This document shows positions 1 through 9,599 of a stretch of DNA of 64,000 nt, piece by piece; position 1 is the first letter of the stretch, and each line of letters starts with the position of its first letter. The notes beneath the pieces are model-generated. The model searched no databases and had not been told where the DNA came from. It saw only the letters and a list, made by a program, of their open reading frames with translations. The position numbers were made by a program, and so were the translations under genes. Source of the stretch: Hydrogenophaga sp. (GTDB taxonomy: Bacteria; Pseudomonadota; Gammaproteobacteria; Burkholderiales; Burkholderiaceae_C); the NCBI RefSeq assembly GCF_018780385.1, contig NZ_JADMJO010000003.1, forward strand, positions 310,001 to 374,000, given 5' to 3'.

Positions 1-3000
1 ATGACCACCGCGTCCGACCCCATCACCTTCATCGTTCGCGGTCAACCGCAGCCAGCCTCGAGCGCCACGCGCGGCAGGGGGCCGGGTGCCGCGGCTTCGT
101 TTGGCGGGCGGGGGCAGACCACGCAGCGCGTGCAGGTGGGCGCCACCCGTGGCAGCAGCGACGTGGTGCGCCTCACCGCCCGCCCGGGGCTGGATGCGGT
201 GGTGCTGCACATCACCAACGGCCCCTCGCTCATGCTCCACCCGGAGACCGCGCGCGATCTCATGCTCGCGCAATCGGGTCTCACGCGCAGCGGTGTCGAA
301 ACACAACTCCGCAGCCGCTCCAGCGGCAGCGCCACCAGTGCCGAGATCAACGTGCCAGCTCAGCTCGGCTGGCAGGGCCTGGAGCAGGCCGGCGCTTCGC
401 GCGGCACCTCGCGGGGTCGCCTGGGTGATGTGCTGCTCTCCGCTGTCGAGGTGGTCACCGGCTTGCTGCTGGAGCCCGCTTCGCGCATCACGGCCGCCAA
501 GATCGCGGCGCGGGTCGACAGCCAGGTTGAAGCCGGCCTGTACCCGCTGTCGGCGGAGAGCTTTGCCACCGCGCTCAAGGGCAACGGCCATCTGCTGTCG
601 AGCCTGCCCGCCCCCACACCGGCCGATGCACCGCTGCTCGTGCTGTTGCACGGCACCTTCTCGGAAACCCACGGCACCTTCGGCAAGCTGTGGCAACACC
701 ATCCCAACAAGGTGCGCGAGCTGTTTGCGCGGTATGGCAACCGGGTCTACGGCTTCGACCATCCCACGCTGATGGCCAGCCCGATCGACAACGCGCTGCT
801 GCTCGCCCGCTCGCTGCCCAAAGGCGCACGCCTGCACCTGCTCACCCACTCACGCGGCGGGTTGGTGGCCGAGGTGCTGGCACGCGTGTGCGCGCGCCCC
901 GAGCTCGACGAAAAATCGCTCGCTCCGTTCAAGGCACCAGACCACCGCAGCCAGCTGAGAGCCCTGCGCGACCTGGCCGCCGAGCTCAAGGGGCGCGACA
1001 TCCGGGTCGAGCGCGTGGTGCGCGTGGCCTGCCCGGCGCGCGGCACGCTGCTGGCGTCCAAACGGCTCGATGCCTACGTGTCGGTGCTCAAGTGGTCATT
1101 TGAACTGGCTGCCATTCCGGTGGCGCCCACACTGATCGACTTCATTGGCGAAGTGGCCAGCCAGCGCACCGACCCGACCCTGATGCCCGGCCTCGAATGC
1201 ATGATGCCCGAGAGCCCGTTGGTGCAGTGGCTGCACGCCAGTGAAGGCGCGGACGCGGGCCCACTCCCGGGCCAGTTGCGTGTGGTCGCCGGCGACATCC
1301 AGGGCGACTCCATCACCTCCTGGGTCAAGACCCTGCTGGCCGACGCCTTCTACTGGACCGACAACGACCTGGTGGTGCAGACGCGATCGATGTACGGCGG
1401 CACACCGCGCGCGCCCACGGGTGGCCATGCGGCAGCCACCTTCGTGCTGGAGCGCGGTGGCAAGGTCACGCACTTCAGCTACTTCAGCGAGCCTCGCTCG
1501 GCCGAAGCGATCTGCAACGCGCTGGTGCAGGACTCCCCGGCGGGCTTCCAGCCGATCGGCCCGATGTCCTGGGCGGGAAGCTCCAGCGACGGCCTGCGCG
1601 GCATGCCCCGCTCGTCCGGCGCGCCACCCGCCTCCGAGCGGCCCGCCGTGATCATGCTGCCGGGCATCCTGGGCAGCCACCTCGCGGTGGATGGCAAGCG
1701 CGTCTGGTTGAGTGCGCGCATCCTCGGCGGCCTGGGGCGCCTGGCCTACCCCGATGCGGGTGGGCGCGTGTTGCCCGATGGCGCCATCGGCACGGTGTAC
1801 GACGACCTGGCCACCTTTCTGTCCGCGACCCACGAGGTCATCGAGTTCTCGTTCGACTGGCGCCGCCCCATCGAGGAAGAAGCCCTGCGCCTGGCCGACG
1901 TGATGGACCAGGCCCTGGCCGCGCGCGCCACCAGCGGCCAGCCGGTGTGCCTGCTGACACATTCCATGGGAGGCCTGGTGGCGCGCACCGTGCAGCTGGA
2001 GCGTCCCGATGTTTGGCAGCGCTGGCTGGAGCGCGCGGGCTCACGCTTGCTGATGCTGGGCACACCCAACGGCGGCTCGTTCGCGCCCATGCAGGTGCTC
2101 TCGGGCGACGACACCATGGGCAACGCGCTGTCTGCCTTCGGCATGCCGTTTCAGGACCACAAGGCGCGCCGCCTCATGGCGGCGATGCCCGGCTTCCTGC
2201 AGCTGCAAGCCGGCCTGCTCGACCCCGCGCTGGGCCTGGCGCAAAGCGAGCGCTGGCAGGCGCTGGCCGACCAGGACATGAAGACACTGGAAGACGCGAA
2301 CTTCTGGCACAGCGTGGAAAGCCAGCGCGCCATCTACCGCTGGGGCGTGCCGTCGCAAGAGGTGCTGGACCGCGCCGTGGCGTTGCGCCGCCGGCTGGAC
2401 CAGCAGCGCGATGCCGCTCTGCCCGGCTTTCGCGACCGGCTGCTGATGGTGGTGGGCCACGCGCGCTTCACACCGGCCAGCTTCGAGATCGATGCGCGCG
2501 AAGGCCTGGTCTACCTGGACCAGCCCGAGGGCGGGGACGGCCGGGTGACCCTGGAGAACGCCTTGCTGCCCGGGGTGCGCGCCTGGCGGGTGGACGGCAC
2601 CCACGGCGACTTGCCGGACGCTTCGGCGGCCTTCGCGGCCTACCTGGAACTGCTGCAACACGGCGACACCCAGCGCCTGCCTGTGGTGGGCACTGAACCC
2701 ATGACACGTGGCGGCGGCTCTGCATCTGCGCTGGTGCGCAGCCGCCCCTCACGCCAGCGCAGCACCGTCGTGCAGCCACCCACGGGGCTGGGCGAAGTGC
2801 TGGCGCCGGCCACCGAGGTGGCCATCCGCACCGAAGCACCGCAGAGTGCGCTGCGCATCAGCGTGCACAACGCCAACCTCAAGTTCATCAGCACGCCCTT
2901 GTTGGTGGGCCACTACTTTTCGTCCGCCCTCAGCGGCAGCGAGGCGGTGGTGGACCGTTTCATCGGCGGCGTCATGTCGGCGTCGCTGGCGGCAGGCCTG

Positions 3001-5610
3001 TACCCGGAAGCACCCGGCACGCACCAGATCTTCGTCAACAACCGGCAAGACCCGGACAGCCCGCTCGCGCTGCCCCGCCCGCCCCATGTGGTGGTGGCCG
3101 GCCTGGGCACCGAAGGCAAGCTCAAGAGCGCCATGCTGACCCACACCGTTCGCCAGGCCACGCTGGCATGGGCCCAGCGGGTGGCCGAGACCGGCGGCGC
3201 CACCCACTTCGAGCTGGCCGCCACGCTGATGGGCAGCGGTGGCAGCGGCATCACCGTGAGCACCTCGTCGCAAGCAGTGGCGCAGGGCGTTCGCGAGGCC
3301 AATGAAAAGCTCAGCGCAGGCGGCTGGCCGCTGGTGAGCCACCTGCGTCTGGTGGAGCTCTTCCTCGACCGGGCCACCGAAGCCTGGGGCGCCCTGACGC
3401 TGCTGGCCGCCGCCGCCCCCGACCATTTCACGATCGCGCCCACCATCATCTCGGGCGTGGGTGCCCTGCGCAGACCGCTGGACAACGGCTACCGCGGCAC
3501 CGCGTACGACTTCATCAGCGCGGTGACCGTGATCGACGAGACGGGCGAGCCCAGCATCGTCTACACGCTGGACACGCAGCGCGCGCGCGCCGAGGTGCGG
3601 GCGCAGGCCACGCAGGCGCGGCTGGTGGGCGAACTGGTGCGGCGCGCCTCCAACGACGCCAACCGCGACCGCAACATCGGCCGCACGCTGTTTCAGTTGC
3701 TGGTGCCGGTGGAGATGGAGTCCAGCCTGGGCGGCACGACCGAGCTGCTGCTGGAGCTCGACGACGGCACGGCCGCCATTCCGTGGGAGTTGCTGGACGC
3801 ACCCGACGATGGCCGCGGTGGGCCCGAGGCGCCCTGGGCCATCCGCAACAAGTTGCTGCGTCGCCTGCGCACCGTTGCCTTCCGCACCCAGGTGAGCGAC
3901 GCGAGGCTGGAAGACTCTGTGCTGGTGATCGGCGAGCCCCTGTGCGACCCGCTGCTGTACCCGCCGCTGCCGGCCGCGCGCACCGAGGCCCAGGCGGTGG
4001 TGGAAGCCCTGAGCGGGCAGCTGGGGCTGGACGCGTCCCGCGTGCATTCGCTGATCGCGCCCGACGACGGCCTGGGACCCGATGCCGCGGCCGTGACCAC
4101 CGCCCTGCTGCAGCGGCGATACCGCGTCGTGCACATTGCCGGCCACGGCGAGCCCGAACTGGAGCGCCCCGGCAAACCACCGCTGCTGCGCGGCGTGGTG
4201 CTCAGCGACAACACCTTTCTGGGCCCACGCGAGGTGCAGGCCATGCGGGTCGTGCCCGAGCTGGTGTTCCTCAACTGCTGTCACCTCGCCGCCGACCCCG
4301 ACAAGCTGCTCAAGGGCGGCTACGACCGTGCGCAGTTTGCCGCCGGCGTGGCCAAACAATTGATCCGCATCGGTGTGCGTTGCGTGGTGGCCGCGGGCTG
4401 GGCGGTGGAAGACGACGCCGCCAACGCGTTCGCCACCGAGTTCTACCGCGCGCTGCTGTCGGGAAGACGCTTCATGGACGCGGTGCAGGCCGCCCGCGTG
4501 GCCGCCTACACCGTCAGCCCACTGGGCAACACCTGGGCCGCCTACCAGTGCTACGGCGACCCCGACTGGGTGTGGCAGCGCAACGAAACCGACACGCGGC
4601 GCACCCCTCCCCCGCTGTCCAAGCTCTACGCCGGCATCGCCTCACCGGTGGCGCTGGCCCTGGCCCTGGAAACGCTGGCGGTGCAGAGCACCACCCAGGG
4701 GGCGGCGCCCGAATCGCAACGCGAAAAGATCCGCTACCTCGAATCCCGTTTCGACAGCGAATGGGGCGGCATGGGCGCGGTGGCCGAGGCCTACGGCGTG
4801 GCCTGGGCCGCAGCGCGCGACATCGAGCGGGCACTGCACTGGTACCGCCGCGCGGTGGCGGCCAACGACGGCAGCGCGTCCGTGAAAGCCAACGAACAGC
4901 TGGCCAACCTGGGCGCGCGCCAGGCCTGGGCGCGGCTGGAGGCCGCGGGGCGCCAGGGGTCCAAGCCGGCGGCCCTGAAGGCCTTGGTGGAGCAAGGGCG
5001 CGTGGAGATCGCGCAGGCCATCGCGATCCTGGACGCGCTGGTGACGCTGTCGCCCACGGTCGAGCGTGAAAGCCTGCTGGGTTCGACCTGGAAACGCATG
5101 GCCCGGCTCGAAGGCATGGCGGGCGCGTCGGCAGCCGCTGCCAAGGCCCACGCGGTCGACCGCATGGCCGAGCACTACCGCCGGGCCGAGGCCCTGGCCT
5201 TGCAAAGCGGTCAGGCCGATCTCTTCTACCCCGCGCTGAACCTGGTGGCCGCCGAGCTGCTGACACGCGGACGCGATCGTCAGTGGCCGGGCTTCGGCGC
5301 GGAGCGCCTGCAGCGGGTGCGCCAGAGCCTGGAGCGCCAACAACGCGAAGACCCGGACTTCTGGAGCGTGGTGGGATTGCCCGAGCTCAGCGTGTACGAA
5401 GCCCTGGCCAACCACTCGCTGGTGGCGCAGTTGCCCAACATCCTGAGCAGCTTCGACGACATGCACCAGCGCGCCGGCACCGCCTGGATGTGGGCTTCGG
5501 TGGCCGACCAGTTCGGTTTCGTGCTGGAGCACCTCGATGGCGTCACCAGCGCCGACCAGCAGGCCGCGGATGAGTTGCTGGGTGTCTTGAACCGATACGC
5601 CGCCGAATGA
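1..5610 (+). CDS. Large two-lipase-like CHAT protease protein (possibly 5'-truncated by window)
   Basis: A 1869-residue protein. Two alpha/beta-hydrolase modules come first: one with an LHG oxyanion motif near residue 217 and a nucleophile in THSRG (Ser284), the second starting with VIMLPGILGSH near 550 and a nucleophile in THSMGG (Ser655), resembling PGAP1/LCAT-type lipases. After an uncharacterised middle region, a CHAT (caspase-like) domain runs from about 1240 to 1520: IPWELLD near 1260, the catalytic His in AGHGE (His1382) and the Cys in LNCCHL (probably Cys1427). The C-terminal 350 residues are helical and TPR-like. The ATG is the first base of the window, so the true start could lie upstream. 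It overlaps the next gene by 4 bp, suggesting translational coupling with the TIR protein. Role inferred: regulated protease/lipase of a conflict or signalling system; substrate unknown. Confidence 0.85.
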   Translation: MTTASDPITFIVRGQPQPASSATRGRGPGAAASFGGRGQTTQRVQVGATRGSSDVVRLTARPGLDAVVLHITNGPSLMLHPETARDLMLAQSGLTRSGVETQLRSRSSGSATSAEINVPAQLGWQGLEQAGASRGTSRGRLGDVLLSAVEVVTGLLLEPASRITAAKIAARVDSQVEAGLYPLSAESFATALKGNGHLLSSLPAPTPADAPLLVLLHGTFSETHGTFGKLWQHHPNKVRELFARYGNRVYGFDHPTLMASPIDNALLLARSLPKGARLHLLTHSRGGLVAEVLARVCARPELDEKSLAPFKAPDHRSQLRALRDLAAELKGRDIRVERVVRVACPARGTLLASKRLDAYVSVLKWSFELAAIPVAPTLIDFIGEVASQRTDPTLMPGLECMMPESPLVQWLHASEGADAGPLPGQLRVVAGDIQGDSITSWVKTLLADAFYWTDNDLVVQTRSMYGGTPRAPTGGHAAATFVLERGGKVTHFSYFSEPRSAEAICNALVQDSPAGFQPIGPMSWAGSSSDGLRGMPRSSGAPPASERPAVIMLPGILGSHLAVDGKRVWLSARILGGLGRLAYPDAGGRVLPDGAIGTVYDDLATFLSATHEVIEFSFDWRRPIEEEALRLADVMDQALAARATSGQPVCLLTHSMGGLVARTVQLERPDVWQRWLERAGSRLLMLGTPNGGSFAPMQVLSGDDTMGNALSAFGMPFQDHKARRLMAAMPGFLQLQAGLLDPALGLAQSERWQALADQDMKTLEDANFWHSVESQRAIYRWGVPSQEVLDRAVALRRRLDQQRDAALPGFRDRLLMVVGHARFTPASFEIDAREGLVYLDQPEGGDGRVTLENALLPGVRAWRVDGTHGDLPDASAAFAAYLELLQHGDTQRLPVVGTEPMTRGGGSASALVRSRPSRQRSTVVQPPTGLGEVLAPATEVAIRTEAPQSALRISVHNANLKFISTPLLVGHYFSSALSGSEAVVDRFIGGVMSASLAAGLYPEAPGTHQIFVNNRQDPDSPLALPRPPHVVVAGLGTEGKLKSAMLTHTVRQATLAWAQRVAETGGATHFELAATLMGSGGSGITVSTSSQAVAQGVREANEKLSAGGWPLVSHLRLVELFLDRATEAWGALTLLAAAAPDHFTIAPTIISGVGALRRPLDNGYRGTAYDFISAVTVIDETGEPSIVYTLDTQRARAEVRAQATQARLVGELVRRASNDANRDRNIGRTLFQLLVPVEMESSLGGTTELLLELDDGTAAIPWELLDAPDDGRGGPEAPWAIRNKLLRRLRTVAFRTQVSDARLEDSVLVIGEPLCDPLLYPPLPAARTEAQAVVEALSGQLGLDASRVHSLIAPDDGLGPDAAAVTTALLQRRYRVVHIAGHGEPELERPGKPPLLRGVVLSDNTFLGPREVQAMRVVPELVFLNCCHLAADPDKLLKGGYDRAQFAAGVAKQLIRIGVRCVVAAGWAVEDDAANAFATEFYRALLSGRRFMDAVQAARVAAYTVSPLGNTWAAYQCYGDPDWVWQRNETDTRRTPPPLSKLYAGIASPVALALALETLAVQSTTQGAAPESQREKIRYLESRFDSEWGGMGAVAEAYGVAWAAARDIERALHWYRRAVAANDGSASVKANEQLANLGARQAWARLEAAGRQGSKPAALKALVEQGRVEIAQAIAILDALVTLSPTVERESLLGSTWKRMARLEGMAGASAAAAKAHAVDRMAEHYRRAEALALQSGQADLFYPALNLVAAELLTRGRDRQWPGFGAERLQRVRQSLERQQREDPDFWSVVGLPELSVYEALANHSLVAQLPNILSSFDDMHQRAGTAWMWASVADQFGFVLEHLDGVTSADQQAADELLGVLNRYAAE

Positions 5611-6662
5611 ACCGCATCTTCATCAGCTACCGGTCGTCCGACGGCAAGAAGGACGCCGACCGGCTGTGCGCCGATCTCAGCCGGCTCTACGGCGAAGACC
5701 AGGTGTTCTTCGACAAGCAGGACCTGCGGGGCGGGCATTCGTGGCGCAGCGCCATCATGGCGGCACTGGGCACGCAGCCGGTGGTGCTGCTGCTGGTCAC
5801 ACCCGATCTGCTGGGCATGGCGCACCCCGAAGGCGGCCGGCGCATCGACCGGGACGACGATCCCATTCGCGGTGAAGTGCTCACCGCGCAGTCCCACGGA
5901 GCGACCATCATCCCGCTGCTGACCGAGGGTGTGTTGATGCCGGCCACCGGCGACATCCCCGCGCAGCTCCGGTTCCTCAAAGAGTCACATGCGCTCAAGC
6001 TGCGCACCGAAGACTGGGCGGGCGACCTGCACAAGATCGTGGTCGACCTCGCCAGCCACGGCATCAACCCGCTGGTGCCGCACTCCGAGAAGGATGTCCC
6101 GGCCAAACGAGGTTGGATGCAACGCATGCAGCGCGGCTTCATGTGGATTGGCGGCATCTTCGTGGGGCTGGTGGTCATCGGCTTGCTGCTGCCCGAGGAA
6201 GAGGAAGCCGTGCCCGCACCGGCCCCGTTCGTATCACCGCCCGCGCCTGCGGCTGTGCCCGGCCAGAACACCCGCGATGTGTCGGGCATGTGGTGGTCGA
6301 TCGACGAAGACAACCGGCGCCTGCGCGTGCAGTTCACCGTGAACAACGGCGCGATCGAACTGCAGACCGATGCCTTTCCCATTGCCTGGTACCCGCGATG
6401 GCAGGCCTACGCCCAAAGCGTGCGGCCCATGGGCCTCGTGGTCAACGACGTGCGCTACGTCGGCCACGGCGTGCTCACCAACGTGATGGGGGTGCCGCGC
6501 ATCGAGATTCCCGTCCAGGCCGTCACCGGCGACGGCCGTGGACCGCTGGACACCGGCAGCGTGGTGCTCAGCGCCAGCGCCGACGGGCGTGAACTCACCG
6601 GCCAGCTCTGGAGCAACGGCGAACAGGCCGACACCCCGCTGCGGCTGGTGCGAAATCCCTGA
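5607..6662 (+). CDS. TIR-domain protein with one transmembrane helix and C-terminal sensor-like domain
   Basis: 351 residues. The N-terminal 150 or so form a TIR domain: it opens with RIFISYRSSDG and has VFFDKQDLRGG and VVLLLVTPDLL strands. A single hydrophobic helix lies near residues 175-195 (GGIFVGLVVIGLLLP), followed by a Pro/Ala-rich linker and a roughly 130-residue beta-rich C-terminal domain with no recognised family. The segment that carries the NADase glutamate in catalytic TIRs reads GGHSWRSAI here, without an acidic residue, so a scaffold role is more likely than NAD cleavage (inference). It overlaps the upstream CHAT gene at ATGA and is followed 18 bp later by a metalloprotease gene, so all three are probably one operon. 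Confidence 0.85.
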   Translation: MNRIFISYRSSDGKKDADRLCADLSRLYGEDQVFFDKQDLRGGHSWRSAIMAALGTQPVVLLLVTPDLLGMAHPEGGRRIDRDDDPIRGEVLTAQSHGATIIPLLTEGVLMPATGDIPAQLRFLKESHALKLRTEDWAGDLHKIVVDLASHGINPLVPHSEKDVPAKRGWMQRMQRGFMWIGGIFVGLVVIGLLLPEEEEAVPAPAPFVSPPAPAAVPGQNTRDVSGMWWSIDEDNRRLRVQFTVNNGAIELQTDAFPIAWYPRWQAYAQSVRPMGLVVNDVRYVGHGVLTNVMGVPRIEIPVQAVTGDGRGPLDTGSVVLSASADGRELTGQLWSNGEQADTPLRLVRNP

Positions 6663-6680
6663 AACCGCAAGGAGGCCACC

Positions 6681-7706
6681 ATGACCAAACTCGTCCATGT
6701 CTGTACCCAGCGCTTGCTGCCCGCCGAACTCATGCAGTTCCAGCCCACGGTGCGCAGCCGCGGCCGCACGCGCGCCATCATGCCGCTGGGCAAACTCTGG
6801 ATGAACGGCAGCACACTGCGGGTGCGCTTCATCGGCGGCACGGCGGCGCAGCAAGACAAGGTGCGCGAGCAGGCCCAGTGGTGGACGGCGCACGCCAACC
6901 TGACCTTCGAGTTCAACAACGCCTTTGATGCGGAAATCCGCATCAGCTTCGACCCGGCCAAAGGCGCGTGGTCTTACGTGGGCACCGACAACCGCAGCAT
7001 CCCGCTGGACCAACCCACCATGAACCTGGGCTTCATGGACGGCGGCACGGTGGCGCACGAGTTCGGCCACGCCATCGGGCTCATGCACGAACACCAGAAC
7101 CCGGCCGGTGGCATCGAGTGGAACGAAGCCGCCGTGATCAGCGACCTTTCGGGCCCGCCCAACAACTGGAGCGAATCCACCATCCGCCACAACGTGCTGA
7201 ACAAGTACCGCGCCGACCAGATCAACGGCACTACCTTCGACCCCGACTCGGTGATGCTGTACTTCTTTCCGAGTAGTTGGGTACAAAGCGGCGTGGGCAC
7301 ACGGGCCAACCCCGTGCTCTCGGCGCTGGACAAGGCCTTCATCGGTGGCGCGAAGGCCTACCCCAAGTCCGCACCCACGCTGCTCGATGCACAGGAGCTG
7401 ATGATCGGCGCCCTGCGCCGCACCTCGGCCGCCATCGGCAAGGCGGGCGAGGAAGACCTGTTTCAGTTCAACGTGAAGACCGGCGGCAGCCACATCGTGG
7501 ACACGCGGGGCCCCACCGACGTGGTGATGAAGCTCTTCGGGCCGGACAGCCCCACCGCCGTGATTGCCGAGGACGACGACAGCGGTGTGGACACCAACGC
7601 GCTGATCCGCGCCAGCCTCATCCCGGGCCGCTACTACGTGCAGGTCCGCCACTACAACAAGGCCAGTGGCATGGGCAACTACACCCTGAAGGTACGGCGG
7701 AGTTAA
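6681..7706 (+). CDS. Metzincin-type zinc metalloprotease with C-terminal PPC domain
   Basis: 341 residues. The zinc motif HEFGHAIGLMHE is at residues 126-137 and fits the metzincin signature HExxHxxGxxH; the Glu after the third His is astacin-like. The C-terminal 90 residues (from about 253: GEEDLFQFNV to YYVQVRHYN to YTLKVR) look like a bacterial pre-peptidase C-terminal (PPC) beta-sandwich. A strong AAGGAGG ribosome site lies 8 bases before the ATG. There is no obvious signal peptide, although most metzincins and PPC domains are exported; it may act in the cytosol or be exported by an unrecognised route. Third gene of the CHAT-TIR cassette. Confidence 0.85.
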   Translation: MTKLVHVCTQRLLPAELMQFQPTVRSRGRTRAIMPLGKLWMNGSTLRVRFIGGTAAQQDKVREQAQWWTAHANLTFEFNNAFDAEIRISFDPAKGAWSYVGTDNRSIPLDQPTMNLGFMDGGTVAHEFGHAIGLMHEHQNPAGGIEWNEAAVISDLSGPPNNWSESTIRHNVLNKYRADQINGTTFDPDSVMLYFFPSSWVQSGVGTRANPVLSALDKAFIGGAKAYPKSAPTLLDAQELMIGALRRTSAAIGKAGEEDLFQFNVKTGGSHIVDTRGPTDVVMKLFGPDSPTAVIAEDDDSGVDTNALIRASLIPGRYYVQVRHYNKASGMGNYTLKVRRS

Positions 7707-7713
7707 CGGAAGT

Positions 7714-7804
7714 CACCCCCGTCGCTTGCTCACTGCGTGTAGCCGCATCCCCCCTCCAGGGGGCAACACCTGCGGCCCGGCAAAGCCGGTTCCGCGGTAT
7801 TCCT
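7714..7804 (+). repeat. Dispersed hairpin-rich intergenic repeat, copy 1
   Basis: About 90 bp between the convergent metalloprotease and ahpF genes. Core: a run of C, TCCA, a run of G (7749-7763), then CCTGCGG, CCGGC-AAAG-CCGG and CCGCGG. It matches copy 2 (9514-9599, opposite strand) over most of its length, and more loosely copy 3 near 20.4 kb. Such C-run/G-run intergenic elements are common in Comamonadaceae genomes. It could act as a transcription stop between the convergent genes, but it has no T-run. Confidence 0.65.
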
Positions 7805-7816
7805 GCCTTGTTCAAC

Positions 7817-9406
7817 TCAGGCCGCGACGGCCTCAGCGGCTTCCAACACCACCGGCTGGCGGATCAGGTAATCAAACGCGCTGAGCGCGGCCTTGGAACC
7901 GTCGCCCGCGGCAATGACGATCTGCTTGTAAGGCACCGTGGTGCAGTCACCGGCCGCGAACACGCCGGGCACGTTGGTGTGGCCTTTGGCATCAACCTCG
8001 ATCTCGCCGTAGCGGCTCAGATCCACCGTGCCCTTGAGCCACTCGGTGTTGGGCACGAGGCCGATCTGCACGAACACGCCTTCGAGCTCGACATGCTTGA
8101 TGTCGCCACTCACGCGGTCCTTGAACGACAGACCGTTGACCTTGCCGCCGGCACCCGTGATTTCAGTGGTCTGCGCGTTCACGTTGATGCTCACGTTGGG
8201 CAGGCTCTTGAGCTTGCTCACCAGCACCGCGTCGGCCTTGAGCGCGTCGGCGAATTCAACCAGCGTCACGTGTTTCACGATGCCTGCCAGGTCGATCGCG
8301 GCTTCCACGCCGGAGTTGCCACCACCGATCACCGCCACGCGCTTGCCCTTGAAGAGCGGACCGTCGCAATGCGGGCAATAGGCCACACCCTTGTTCTTGT
8401 ACTCGGCTTCGCCCGGCACGTTGACGTTGCGCCAGCGCGCACCGGTCGAGAGGATCACGCTGCGCGCCTGCAGCACCGCACCGTTGGCCATCTGCACCTG
8501 CACCAGACCACCGGTTTCGGTGGCCGGAACGATCTTGTCGGCACGCTGCAGGTTCATGATGTCCACGTCGTAGTGGCGCACTTGCGCTTCGAGCGCGGCG
8601 GCAAACTTCGGGCCGTCGGTCTCCAGCACGCTGATGTAGTTCTCGATCGCCATGGTGTCGTTGGTCTGACCACCGAAACGCTCGGCGGCCACGCCCACAC
8701 GAATGCCCTTGCGGGCGGCGTACACGGCAGCGGCCGCACCGGCCGGTCCACCACCCACGATCAACACGTCGTAGGGGTCCTTGGCACTGAGTTTGGCGGC
8801 TTCGCGCTCGTCGGATTTCACGTCGAGCTTGGCCACGATCTCTTCGAGCAGCATGCGGCCCGAGCCGAACAGTTCGCCGTTGAGGAAGACCATGGGCACG
8901 GCCAGGATCTGGCGCTCTTCAACTTCGGCCTGGTACAGGCCGCCGTCGATCACCACCGCCTTCACCGCGGGGTTGAGGATGGACATCAGCGACAGCGCCT
9001 GAACCACGTCGGGGCAGTTGTGGCACGAAAGGCTCATGTACATCTCGAAGCGGAAGTCACCTTCGAGGCCTTTGATCTGATCGATCACGCCAGCCTCAAC
9101 CTTGGGCGGATGGCCACCGGTCCACAGCAGGGCGAGCACCAACGAGGTGAACTCGTGGCCCAGCGGAATCGCGGCAAAGCGAACACCGGTCGTCTCGCCT
9201 TCGCGGGCAATGACGAACGACGGTTTGCGCGCATCGCTGCCGCTCTCGTCGAAGCTCACCAGGTCCGACAGCTCGGCAATCTCCTGCAGCAACTCACGCA
9301 TCTCAACGGCGCCAGCGCTGCTGTCGAGCGAAGCGATCAGGCGGATGGGGCGCTGCAGCTTGCCGAGGTAAGCCTGCAACTGGGTCTTGAGGTTGGTGTC
9401 GAGCAT
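7817..9406 (-). CDS. ahpF: Alkyl hydroperoxide reductase subunit F
   Basis: 529 residues, the normal AhpF length. The N-terminal glutaredoxin-like domain carries SCHNCPD, followed by a thioredoxin-reductase-like flavoprotein with an FAD-binding [10 protein letters not shown] motif, the redox-active CPHCDG pair, an NAD(P)H-binding [10 protein letters not shown] motif and a C-terminal FAD motif (GVFAAGDC). It passes electrons from NAD(P)H through FAD and two disulphide centres to AhpC for peroxide reduction in the cytosol. It lies 192 bp downstream of ahpC on the same strand. Confidence 0.97.
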   Translation of the reverse strand: MLDTNLKTQLQAYLGKLQRPIRLIASLDSSAGAVEMRELLQEIAELSDLVSFDESGSDARKPSFVIAREGETTGVRFAAIPLGHEFTSLVLALLWTGGHPPKVEAGVIDQIKGLEGDFRFEMYMSLSCHNCPDVVQALSLMSILNPAVKAVVIDGGLYQAEVEERQILAVPMVFLNGELFGSGRMLLEEIVAKLDVKSDEREAAKLSAKDPYDVLIVGGGPAGAAAAVYAARKGIRVGVAAERFGGQTNDTMAIENYISVLETDGPKFAAALEAQVRHYDVDIMNLQRADKIVPATETGGLVQVQMANGAVLQARSVILSTGARWRNVNVPGEAEYKNKGVAYCPHCDGPLFKGKRVAVIGGGNSGVEAAIDLAGIVKHVTLVEFADALKADAVLVSKLKSLPNVSINVNAQTTEITGAGGKVNGLSFKDRVSGDIKHVELEGVFVQIGLVPNTEWLKGTVDLSRYGEIEVDAKGHTNVPGVFAAGDCTTVPYKQIVIAAGDGSKAALSAFDYLIRQPVVLEAAEAVAA

Positions 9407-9448
9407 GGGATTCTCCTGAATGGGGTTGAGGCATCAATGCCGCCGGTG

Positions 9449-9468
9449 GATGGGCCAGAAGGCCCATC
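9449..9468. repeat. Perfect hairpin in ahpC-ahpF spacer
   Basis: GATGGGCC (9449-9456) and GGCCCATC (9461-9468) form an 8-bp stem with an AGAA loop. No T-run follows on either strand, so it is more likely an mRNA-stability or processing element than a classic terminator. Confidence 0.5.
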
Positions 9469-9513
9469 GGGCTGCGGTACTAAGCAGTGCGGGAGGATCG
9501 CGTGCATCCACCC

Positions 9514-9599
9514 AGAATGCCGCGGGTCCGGCTCCGCCGGCCCGCAGGCATTGCCCCCTGGAAGGGGGTGACGCGCCGCAGGCGCGGCGCGGGGGTGAT
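9514..9599 (-). repeat. Dispersed hairpin-rich intergenic repeat, copy 2
   Basis: Located between the ahpC stop and the ahpF start. Read on the minus strand it contains CCCCC-TTCCA-GGGGG, CCTGCGGGCCGG, CGGAGCCGG and CCGCGGCATTC, nearly the same as copy 1. A further perfect stem, GCGCCGC/GCGGCGC, lies at 9573-9590. Such structure between ahpC and ahpF could attenuate read-through or stabilise the ahpC message, consistent with the excess AhpC usually needed over AhpF (inference). Confidence 0.65.

Noticed and set aside
2749..4359. Long antisense open frames inside the CHAT gene and elsewhere
   Set aside because: They are shadows in GC-rich DNA with no ribosome sites or recognisable domains; the sense gene has clear domains.
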